DNA of 7,912 nucleotides from Alphaproteobacteria bacterium (GTDB lineage: Bacteria > Pseudomonadota > Alphaproteobacteria > Rhodobacterales > Rhodobacteraceae): the NCBI GenBank assembly GCA_024277955.1, contig JAJRUE010000340.1, forward strand, positions 1 to 7,912, in the 5' to 3' direction. The position numbers and the translations under genes were made by a program. Within the stretch, counting starts at the first letter, position 1. Every line of letters begins with the position of its first letter. This document shows positions 1 to 5,386 of the stretch, piece by piece. A model generated the notes under the pieces. That model saw nothing but the letters and a program-made list of their open reading frames with translations. It was not told the origin of the DNA and did no database searches.

Positions 1-1
1 A

Positions 2-526
2 ATCATGATCCCGCTGGTTTCGGCCCGCAAGGAAGTCGAGATCGTGAAATCGCGCGTCGATGCGGTGGCGGCCGCCGTTCGCAACGAACGCGGCGCCAGT
101 TTCGACTACCGGCTGGGGGTCATGGTCGAAACCCCGCGCGCGGCGCTGCGCGCCCACGAGATCGCCCAGCACGCGGCGTTCCTGTCCTTTGGCACCAACG
201 ACCTGACCCAGATGACCTACGGGCTGTCGCGCGACGACGCCGGGCGGTTCATGGGCGATTACGTGTCGCAGGGGGTGTTTCCGGAAGATCCGTTCCACAT
301 CCTGGATGCCGAAGGGGTGGGCGAGCTGCTGACCATCGGCGCCGAGCGTGGCCGCGCCGCCGACCCCGGCATCACCCTTTCGATGTGCGGCGAACATGGC
401 GGCAACCCGGAAAGCATCGCCTTTTGCCGCGCCGCCGGGTTCGACTATGTTTCCTGTTCACCATACCGTGTGCCGGTGGCGCGCCTGGCCGCGGCCCATC
501 TGGCGCTGAAAAACAATGTTTCCTGA
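2..526 (+). CDS. ppdK: Pyruvate, phosphate dikinase, C-terminal part (5' end outside window)
   Basis: This is the last 174 codons of pyruvate phosphate dikinase, which interconverts pyruvate, ATP and phosphate with PEP, AMP and pyrophosphate in the cytoplasm. The visible part is the C-terminal PEP/pyruvate-binding TIM-barrel domain. It carries the family motifs V-E-T-P-R-A-A-L-R-A, S-F-G-T-N-D-L-T-Q-M-T, the catalytic-cysteine motif M-C-G-E-H-G-G-N-P and the ending Y-V-S-C-S-P-Y-R-V-P-V-A-R-L-A-A-A. The frame is open back to base 2, and the ATG at base 5 is an internal Met in the usual I-M-I-P-L motif, not a start. PEP synthase and enzyme I share this domain, but the Q-M-T-Y-G-L-S-R-D-D-A stretch favours PPDK. 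The stop is TGA at 524-526, and the C-terminus is complete. Confidence 0.95.
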   Translation: MMIPLVSARKEVEIVKSRVDAVAAAVRNERGASFDYRLGVMVETPRAALRAHEIAQHAAFLSFGTNDLTQMTYGLSRDDAGRFMGDYVSQGVFPEDPFHILDAEGVGELLTIGAERGRAADPGITLSMCGEHGGNPESIAFCRAAGFDYVSCSPYRVPVARLAAAHLALKNNVS

Positions 527-593
527 TCGGAAACAAACAACCCGCTGGAAATACGTGTAAAATTGTCAGGTATCGCGCGCGGGCGCGAAATTT

Positions 594-612
594 CGGGCGA
601 ATCGCCCGGTTT
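594..612 (+). terminator. Weak candidate terminator after ppdK
   Basis: A 6-bp G+C-only stem (594-599 with 603-608) and a 3-base loop are followed by G-T-T-T. It lies 68 bases after the ppdK stop. The stem is short and the T run is only three bases, so it may not terminate. In the rest of the 527-745 gap I see no gene; a TAAAAT at 558-563 resembles a -10 box but has no convincing -35 partner. Confidence 0.25.
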
Positions 613-736
613 GGCCTGTGCCCGCAATGCCACGCAGGCGTCGCTGCGGGGGGCTGCGGACTCGACGAAATGCCGGTTTTGCCCTATTTGGCGCTCTGTT
701 CCCGGTCGGCAACGCGCCGCCCGGCACCGAGATCGT

Positions 737-744
737 GGAGGGGG
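737..744 (+). promoter_or_regulatory. Ribosome binding site of the cell wall hydrolase
   Basis: GGAGGGGG ends one base before the ATG at 746. It is the only strong Shine-Dalgarno match in this open frame. It fixes the start at 746 and not at the upstream TTG at 563, and the 746 start is also the one that gives a clean signal peptide. Confidence 0.7.
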
Positions 745-745
745 T

Positions 746-1441
746 ATGTCCCGGCTTTGGCTGCGGAGGCTGGCTTGTCTGTTCGCGTTTCTGGCCGTTG
801 CCGGAAACGCCTCGGCAGACGTGACCCTGAGCAAGTCGAACGCCCCCGGCGCCATTCTGGATGCACAACTGGCCGAACTTCTGGGCAGCGAACGCGCCGC
901 GTTCGGGGCGGTCGATCCCGGCAAGATAAGCCGCCTGGCGGTCAAGCCGGTGCGGCGCAGCTTCTGGAACCGCGCGCCGTCCTTTTCCTATGAGCGCGAC
1001 TATATCGACGCCCTGCCGGTGGCGCGCGGCGGCAAACAGTGGAAATGCCTCAGCGAAGCGCTGTATTTCGAAGCCCGCGGCGAAACCGTGCGCGGCCAGT
1101 TCGCCGTGGCCGAGGTGATCCTCAACCGGGTCGACAGCGCCAGCTTCCCCGACAATGTCTGCGCCGTGATCAAGCAGGGCACCGGCAAGCGGTTCCAGTG
1201 CCAGTTCACCTACACCTGCGATGGCCGGCGCGAAGTGATCAACGACCAGAAGGCCTGGCGTCGGGTCGGCAAGGTGGCGCGCATCATGCTGGACGGCAAG
1301 GAACGCGAACTGACCGAAGGCGCCACCCATTATCACACCCGCGCGGTGCGCCCGCGCTGGGCGCGCAAGTTCACCCGAACCGCGGTGATCGGGGCGCATT
1401 ACTTCTACCGAATGCCGGTCAAGACCGCCCAGGCGCGCTGA
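746..1441 (+). CDS. Secreted SleB/CwlJ-type cell wall hydrolase
   Basis: A 231-residue protein of the SleB-like hydrolase family (Hydrolase_2), enzymes that cut the glycan strands of peptidoglycan. Residues 1-24 form a signal peptide: charged M-S-R-L-W-L-R-R, a hydrophobic stretch, then A-S-A for signal peptidase I, so it should act in the periplasm. Residues 25-98 have no recognised domain. The catalytic domain spans about 99-225 and begins with C-L-S-E-A-L-Y-F-E-A-R-G-E; the first glutamate (E104) is the expected catalytic acid. It continues with A-E-V-I-L-N-R and ends with A-T-H-Y-H-T. The mature protein has four cysteines (101, 139, 152, 158), which could form two disulfides. There is no peptidoglycan-binding domain as in Bacillus SleB. 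This non-sporeformer version probably serves in wall remodelling, not germination; the physiological role is inferred. Confidence 0.88.
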   Translation: MSRLWLRRLACLFAFLAVAGNASADVTLSKSNAPGAILDAQLAELLGSERAAFGAVDPGKISRLAVKPVRRSFWNRAPSFSYERDYIDALPVARGGKQWKCLSEALYFEARGETVRGQFAVAEVILNRVDSASFPDNVCAVIKQGTGKRFQCQFTYTCDGRREVINDQKAWRRVGKVARIMLDGKERELTEGATHYHTRAVRPRWARKFTRTAVIGAHYFYRMPVKTAQAR

Positions 1442-1508
1442 GCTTTCCGCTTTGGCCCCCGGCCGGGGCGCAGCCGTTGGCGCGACCGCCCGGCGGTTGG
1501 GCGCACGG

Positions 1509-1546
1509 GCCGGGGCAACCCCGGCGCGGGGTCGCAATTTGCCCCG
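1509..1546 (+). other. Overlapping G+C-rich inverted repeats upstream of folB
   Basis: The 186-bp gap between the hydrolase and folB holds several inverted repeats. One hairpin is 1509-1515 with 1519-1525 (7 bp, 3-base loop). A second is 1518-1523 with 1527-1532 (6 bp, 3-base loop). A longer pairing joins 1511-1518 to 1539-1546 (8 bp). The first excludes the other two, which can stack on each other. Simple stems also occur at 1455-1469 and 1485-1497. None is followed by a T run, so none is a standard terminator. They could be leader structure of the folB transcript or simply a product of high G+C. I see no convincing promoter in the gap. Confidence 0.3.
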
Positions 1547-1627
1547 TGAACGCCGGTTGTGGCGCTGGCGGGGGCGGCGCAATTCGGGTATGGGCTGGGC
1601 AACGCAGCTTTGCTTTTGGGGGGCGCG

Positions 1628-2044
1628 ATGAGCTCTGACATACCGCTGGCATTCGACAGCCTCGATGCGCGCGCGCGCTCGCAGGCGGGGGATGCGCCGC
1701 TCGACCGCATTTCGCTGCGCGACCATGTGGTCGAAGTGGAAATCGGCGCGTTTCAGGTCGAACGCGGCACCACCCAGCGCGTGGCCTTCGACGTGGTGGT
1801 CGAAGTGCGCCCGCCGGATGTGCCGCTTGACGATGACGTGGACCGGATCCTGTCTTATGACACCATCACCGAAGCGATCGCCGCCGAGCTGGCTGCAGAG
1901 CGGCTCAACCTGTTGGAAACATTGGCAGAACGGATCGCGGCCCGGATACTTGGAGAGCCGCGCGCGGCCCGGGTCTATGTGCGCATCCAGAAGCTCGACC
2001 GCGGTCCGGGCGCGCTGGGGGTGGAAATCGTGCGCTCGTCCTAA
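1628..2044 (+). CDS. folB: Dihydroneopterin aldolase (catalytic domain; frame continues past the stop)
   Basis: A 138-residue dihydroneopterin aldolase, which splits 7,8-dihydroneopterin into 6-hydroxymethyl-dihydropterin and glycolaldehyde in folate synthesis. The core D-R-I-S-L-R-D-H-V-V-E-V-E-I-G-A-F begins at residue 26. Likely catalytic or pterin-binding residues are E45 (Q-V-E-R-G), Y77 (L-S-Y-D-T-I-T-E-A-I) and K122 (I-Q-K-L-D-R-G-P-G-A-L-G-V-E-I). The domain is complete, so activity should be kept; bacterial FolB proteins are usually about 120 residues. The start at ATG 1628 follows a G-rich GGGGGGCG stretch; an in-frame GTG at 1559 would add 23 low-complexity residues and lacks support. 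The TAA at 2042-2044 is followed in the same frame by a further 168 sense codons, so this may be the front part of a longer protein. It lies upstream of folP in the same pathway. Confidence 0.9.
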   Translation: MSSDIPLAFDSLDARARSQAGDAPLDRISLRDHVVEVEIGAFQVERGTTQRVAFDVVVEVRPPDVPLDDDVDRILSYDTITEAIAAELAAERLNLLETLAERIAARILGEPRAARVYVRIQKLDRGPGALGVEIVRSS

Positions 2045-2551
2045 ACCGCCCCCGCGCCCGCCGAGCGTCAGGAAGCGGCGCCGCACCCGACCCTGGTTTT
2101 CCTGTCCAACGCGGCGATCGGGTCGGACCGGCTGTCTGGCTGGATCGACGAATGCGCGGCGCGCGTGCAGCCGGTGATCCTGTGCGTCGGGCCTGCCGAT
2201 GTCGCCCCGCCCCGCACGCCGGTGGCGGCGGCGCAGCGGCGGATCGATCTGCTGGCGATCGAACAGAATGCCTGGGTGCTGGCCGGGCGAGACAGCCGCT
2301 GCGTGGTGGTGGCGACGCGCACCGAACTGGACTGGGGGATGCGCCACGGCCAGGTCTCGGTCTGGGCGCCGTCGCGCCTGGTGCTGGACAGCCGCGACCG
2401 CCCGCCCGCCGATGCCGCGGCGCTGCTGACCTGGTTCGCCGCCCAGGTCGAGGCCGCCGGCGTGATCTGCGTCGGCGCGCCGCCGGGCTGGAGCGCGGGG
2501 CTTGGCCTCGCGGCGCTTGACCGGCGGGCCGATGCCGAACGGCTGTTCTGA
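2045..2551 (+). pseudogene. C-terminal part of a long FolB, cut off by an in-frame TAA
   Basis: Directly after the folB TAA, and in the same frame, 168 sense codons run to the TGA at 2549-2551. The first 40 codons have G or C in third position in 35 cases, as expected for coding DNA here. They read as a short Ala/Pro linker (A-P-A-P-A-E-R-Q), then H-P-T-L-V-F-L-S-N-A-A-I-G. Further on are V-I-L-C-V-G-P, R-R-I-D-L-L-A-I-E-Q-N-A-W and A-T-R-T-E-L-D-W. From memory, many Rhodobacterales FolB proteins are about 300 residues with a C-terminal part of this kind; folB plus this stretch would be about 307. No ATG with a ribosome site opens it. The first GTG (2165) lies beyond the likely domain start, and CTG codons at 2093 and 2102 are poor candidates. 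It could be a remnant, a product of reinitiation, or an intact gene with a base error at the TAA. The function of this part is unknown. Confidence 0.65.
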
Positions 2552-2590
2552 ACCCTTGCCAAGCGCGCGGCGATCGCCGATAGCGGGACC

Positions 2591-3619
2591 ATGACCCAGC
2601 CTTCCAGCCCGTATTTCCGCCCCCTGCCGAACCTTGACCGGCCCGCCCCGGACGGCGCTCTGCCGCTGGCCGGCGGCTGGTGCTGGTTCACCCATGCAGA
2701 GGTGCTCGAACGTGGCCGCGCGCCGCAGGTGGTGCCGGCGAAGGAATTGCCGACGGACTGGCGCAAGGCGCTCTGCGCGCCGCGGGGCGCGGTGGCCGGG
2801 GTGTCGATGGACCGGCCGCGCCTGATGGGTATCCTGAACGTGACCCCCGACAGCTTTTCCGACGGCGGTCGCTTCGCCGAGCGCGCCGCGGCCCAGGCGC
2901 AGGCCCGGCGAATGGCCGACGCCGGGGCCGATTTCATCGACATCGGCGGCGAAAGCACCCGGCCCGGTGCCGCCGAGGTGCCGGTGGAACAGGAAATCGC
3001 CCGCACCGAACCGGTGGTGGCGGCGCTGGCCGACACCGGCGTTCCGATCTCGATCGACACGCGCAAGGCCGCCGTCGCCCGCGCCGCCCTGGCGGCGGGC
3101 GCGGCCATGGTCAACGATGTGACGGCGCTGGGGTTCGACGCCGACATGGCGCCGCTGGTGGCCGCGTCCGGCGCGCCGGTCTGCCTGATGCACAGCCGGG
3201 GCGAGCCTGCCACCATGCAGCGCGATCCGCGCTATGACGACGTGCTTCTGGACGTGTTCGACCACCTGCGCGACCGCATCGCTCTGGCCGAGGCCGCCGG
3301 GATCGCGCGCGCGCGCATCGTCGTCGATCCGGGGATCGGCTTTGGCAAGACGCTGGCGCACAACCTGGCGCTGCTGCGCGGGCTGGCGCTGTTCCACGCC
3401 CTGGGCTGCCCGGTGCTGCTGGGGGCGTCGCGCAAGCGTTTCATCGGCACTCTCGCCGACGAACCGGAGGCCGACCGCCGGTTGCCCGGCTCGCTCGCCG
3501 TGGCGCTTGCGGGGGTGGCCAAAGGTGTGCAGATTGTCCGCATCCACGATGTGAGCGAAACGCGGCAGGGGCTGACGCTCTGGCAGGCCGCAACCGGTAT
3601 GGGGCAGGGTGATGGGTAA
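2591..3619 (+). CDS. folP: Dihydropteroate synthase with N-terminal extension
   Basis: A 342-residue dihydropteroate synthase, which joins 6-hydroxymethyl-dihydropterin diphosphate and p-aminobenzoate; this is the sulfonamide target. Motifs in order: M-G-I-L-N-V-T-P-D-S-F-S-D-G-G (79-93), D-I-G-G-E-S-T-R-P-G-A (117-127), I-S-I-D-T-R-K (153-159), N-D-V-T-A-L (175-180), L-M-H-S-R-G-E-P-A-T-M-Q (199-210), D-P-G-I-G-F-G-K (246-253), G-A-S-R-K-R-F-I-G (278-286) and R-I-H-D-V (317-321). The TIM barrel is complete and the loop residues tied to sulfonamide binding (F-S-D-G-G, S-T-R-P-G) look normal. Residues 1-72 precede the usual E. coli-like start. They are coding by codon bias and, as I recall, such extensions are common in this order, so ATG 2591 was chosen over the internal Met at 2807. 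The Shine-Dalgarno is weak. It starts 39 bp after the folB continuation and overlaps glmM. Confidence 0.95.
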   Translation: MTQPSSPYFRPLPNLDRPAPDGALPLAGGWCWFTHAEVLERGRAPQVVPAKELPTDWRKALCAPRGAVAGVSMDRPRLMGILNVTPDSFSDGGRFAERAAAQAQARRMADAGADFIDIGGESTRPGAAEVPVEQEIARTEPVVAALADTGVPISIDTRKAAVARAALAAGAAMVNDVTALGFDADMAPLVAASGAPVCLMHSRGEPATMQRDPRYDDVLLDVFDHLRDRIALAEAAGIARARIVVDPGIGFGKTLAHNLALLRGLALFHALGCPVLLGASRKRFIGTLADEPEADRRLPGSLAVALAGVAKGVQIVRIHDVSETRQGLTLWQAATGMGQGDG

Positions 3620-4955
3620 ACGGCTTTTTGGAACCGACGGGGTGCGCGGGCGGGCCAATGTCGCGCCGATGACGGCCGACATGGCGCTGCGGCTGGGGGC
3701 GGCGGCGGGGCGCTATTTCCGGCGCGACGGCAGCGCCGGTCACCGGGTGGTGATCGGCAAGGACACGCGGCTGTCGGGCTACATGTTCGAAAACGCGCTG
3801 ACGGCGGGGTTCGCCTCTACCGGCATGAACGTGTTTTTGCTGGGGCCGGTGCCGACGCCGGCGGTCGGGATGCTGACCACCTCGCTGCGCGCAGATGTCG
3901 GGGTGATGATTTCCGCCAGCCACAACCCGCACCACGACAACGGTATCAAGTTCTTCGGACCCGACGGATTCAAGCTGTCGGACGAGGCCGAGCTCGAGAT
4001 CGAGCGGCTGGCCCTGGAGGGCGTCGAACCGGTGCAGGCCGAAAACATCGGTCGCGCCAAGCGGATCGACGATGGCCGGTTCCGCTACAACGAACGGGTG
4101 AAATCGACGCTTGCCCCGGGGCAGAGCCTGGCCGGGCTCAAGGTGGTGATCGACTGCGCCAACGGCGCATCCTACCGCACCGCGCCGGAAGTGCTTTGGG
4201 AACTGGGGGCCGAGGTGATCCCGGTCGGGGTGTCGCCCGACGGGTTCAACATCAACCACAAATGCGGCTCGACCGACACGCAACTGGCGGCGGAAACCGT
4301 GGTGGCGCATGGGGCGGATGTGGGGATCTGCCTGGATGGCGACGCCGACCGGGTGATGATCATCGACGAAAACGGCACCGTGGCCGATGGCGATCAGGTG
4401 ATGGCGCTGTTTGCCAGCCGCTGGGCCGCCGAGGGCCGGCTCAAGGGCGGGGCTCTTGTGGCGACGGTGATGTCCAACCTGGGGCTGGAACGGTTCCTGC
4501 AGGGCCACGGCGTCGGGCTGGAACGCACCGGGGTCGGCGACCGCTACGTGGTCGAACGGATGCGCGCGGGCGGCTTCAACCTGGGGGGCGAACAGTCGGG
4601 CCATATCGTGATGACCGACTATGCGACCACCGGCGACGGCTTGCTGGCGGGGCTGCATTTCCTGGTGGCGATGCTGGAAACCGGGCAGCGCGCGTCCGAA
4701 CTGGCGCGCCGGTTCGACACCGTGCCGCAGCTGCTGGAAAACGTGCGCTACAGCGCCGACGCCGATCCGTTGTCGCTGGTCGGGGTCCAGAACGCCATCG
4801 CCGCCGCCGAAGCGCGCCTGGCCGACAGCGGCCGGCTGCTGATCCGCAAGTCGGGGACCGAGCCGCTGATCCGGGTGATGGGCGAAAGCGAAGACGAAGC
4901 CCTGCTGCGCGGCGTCATCGACGAACTGGTGGCGGTGATCGGCGCGGTTTCCTGA
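3612..4955 (+). CDS. glmM: Phosphoglucosamine mutase
   Basis: A 447-residue phosphoglucosamine mutase, which converts glucosamine-6-phosphate to glucosamine-1-phosphate for UDP-GlcNAc, feeding peptidoglycan and LPS synthesis. It begins L-F-G-T-D-G-V-R-G. The phosphoserine loop is I-S-A-S-H-N-P with S103 as the phosphorylated residue. The Mg-binding loop D-G-D-A-D-R is at 242-247, the sugar-binding loop G-E-Q-S-G-H at 326-331, and the phosphate loop R-K-S-G-T-E-P-L-I-R-V-M at 412-423. All four domains of the alpha-D-phosphohexomutase fold are present, and the length matches E. coli GlmM (445). The ATG at 3612 is preferred over the GTG at 3609 because it gives the usual short N-terminus. The start lies inside folP (8-bp overlap), with GGCAGGG just upstream inside folP as ribosome site, so translation is probably coupled. 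Confidence 0.97.
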   Translation: MGKRLFGTDGVRGRANVAPMTADMALRLGAAAGRYFRRDGSAGHRVVIGKDTRLSGYMFENALTAGFASTGMNVFLLGPVPTPAVGMLTTSLRADVGVMISASHNPHHDNGIKFFGPDGFKLSDEAELEIERLALEGVEPVQAENIGRAKRIDDGRFRYNERVKSTLAPGQSLAGLKVVIDCANGASYRTAPEVLWELGAEVIPVGVSPDGFNINHKCGSTDTQLAAETVVAHGADVGICLDGDADRVMIIDENGTVADGDQVMALFASRWAAEGRLKGGALVATVMSNLGLERFLQGHGVGLERTGVGDRYVVERMRAGGFNLGGEQSGHIVMTDYATTGDGLLAGLHFLVAMLETGQRASELARRFDTVPQLLENVRYSADADPLSLVGVQNAIAAAEARLADSGRLLIRKSGTEPLIRVMGESEDEALLRGVIDELVAVIGAVS

Positions 4956-5000
4956 CGCCACTGGCAGGCGCCGGGATGCGGCAAAGGGCTGCCAAGCGGA

Positions 5001-5024
5001 GGCGCCTTGCGGCGCCAAGGTTTT
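5001..5024 (+). terminator. Candidate glmM terminator
   Basis: GGCGCC at 5001-5006 pairs with GGCGCC at 5011-5016 across a 4-base loop, then AAGG and four T residues. It lies 46 bases after the glmM stop. An alternative stem of CCTTG (5005-5009) with CAAGG (5016-5020) sits directly against the T run. The short T tract keeps the call tentative. Confidence 0.4.
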
Positions 5025-5032
5025 GGTGGCGG

Positions 5033-5066
5033 CCGCCTTGCGGCGTCCGCGCCGCCCCGCGCCCGG
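5033..5066. repeat. Imperfect 34-bp direct repeat, copy 1
   Basis: This matches 5351-5384 at 31 of 34 positions; all three differences are C/T transitions. The centre folds as a 6-bp stem (5040-5045 with 5050-5055) and a 4-base loop. It begins 77 bases after the glmM stop. Confidence 0.5.
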
Positions 5067-5240
5067 GCGAAGTGAATTCGATCAGACCCGGCATGGCATG
5101 GTCGGCCGGATGCCGAACTCGCGGCATCGAAAACCGGTTTCAACGGCAGGTTCGCGCCCGGACCCGAGGGTGGGCATGCTGACGGCACGGGGCGGTTCGT
5201 CATAAGACGGAGGTTGCAATCATTTGAAACGGCGGGACAA

Positions 5241-5276
5241 TTCGCGCCCGCCCTGGGGGGCGGGGTCGGGCGCGAA
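5241..5276. terminator. Strong G+C-rich hairpin between convergent genes
   Basis: A perfect 10-bp inverted repeat pairs 5241-5250 with 5267-5276. An alternative inner hairpin pairs 5247-5253 with 5258-5264 (7 bp, 4-base loop). The right arm extended to 5278 also pairs 12 bp with 5149-5160. Placed between converging transcripts, it could end or stabilise RNAs from either side. No T run follows it on either strand, so factor-independent termination is not shown. Confidence 0.35.
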
Positions 5277-5350
5277 CCGGATCGCGGGCGATCCGGGCAG
5301 CCATGCCGAAAGGCAGCGAACTCCGGATTCGGGTGATTGACTGTCTGGTC

Positions 5351-5384
5351 CCGCCCTGCGGCGCCCGCGCCGTCCCGCGCCCGG
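5351..5384. repeat. Imperfect 34-bp direct repeat, copy 2
   Basis: This is the second copy of 5033-5066, ending two bases before the stop codon (5387-5389) of the minus-strand protease gene. The central stem (5358-5363 with 5368-5373) is kept, with one G-C pair replaced by G-U and one change in the loop. Conserved folding suggests a REP-like element or a 3'-end structure, though the high G+C content makes chance similarity more likely than usual. Confidence 0.45.
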
Positions 5385-5386
5385 CC

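Larger units (their letters stand above)
4956..5386. other. 431-bp repeat-rich non-coding stretch between convergent genes
   Basis: This stretch separates the ends of glmM (+) and the SDH_sah protease (-). Short open frames cross it but none has a ribosome site or recognisable protein. It holds a possible glmM terminator, a 12-base core (cgccttgcggcg) at 5003 and 5034 with a one-mismatch copy at 5352, a longer imperfect repeat, a 7-bp hairpin at 5109-5128 (6-base loop), a 10-base perfect palindrome at 5131-5140 and a strong hairpin at 5241-5276. It is probably a 3'-end and terminator region. Confidence 0.6.

Noticed and set aside
563..745. N-terminal extension of the cell wall hydrolase from TTG 563
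   Set aside because: The ATG at 746 has a strong ribosome site and opens a clean signal peptide. The extension would bury the signal peptide and has no family support.
2165..2551. Separate gene starting at GTG 2165
   Set aside because: Coding-type sequence in the same frame begins about 40 codons earlier, directly after the folB stop. A start at 2165 would drop a likely first beta strand, and no good ribosome site precedes it. It remains possible as a reinitiation site.
566..3682. A 1038-codon open frame on the minus strand
   Set aside because: It runs antisense to the hydrolase, folB and folP genes, all of which have clear family motifs. Its product is rich in Arg, His, Gly and Pro with no recognisable domain, typical of an antisense shadow in high-GC DNA.
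3441..5018. A 525-codon open frame on the minus strand
   Set aside because: It is antisense to glmM, whose catalytic loops are all intact. The predicted product is low-complexity His/Arg/Pro-rich sequence.
4196..5182. A 328-codon open frame on the plus strand overlapping glmM
   Set aside because: It is an alternative frame of glmM running into the intergenic repeats, Arg/Gly-rich with no motif.
5209..5334. GGAGG followed by a TTG start and a 40-codon frame
   Set aside because: The TTG directly abuts the GGAGG with no spacing, and the frame runs through the strong hairpin at 5241-5276.
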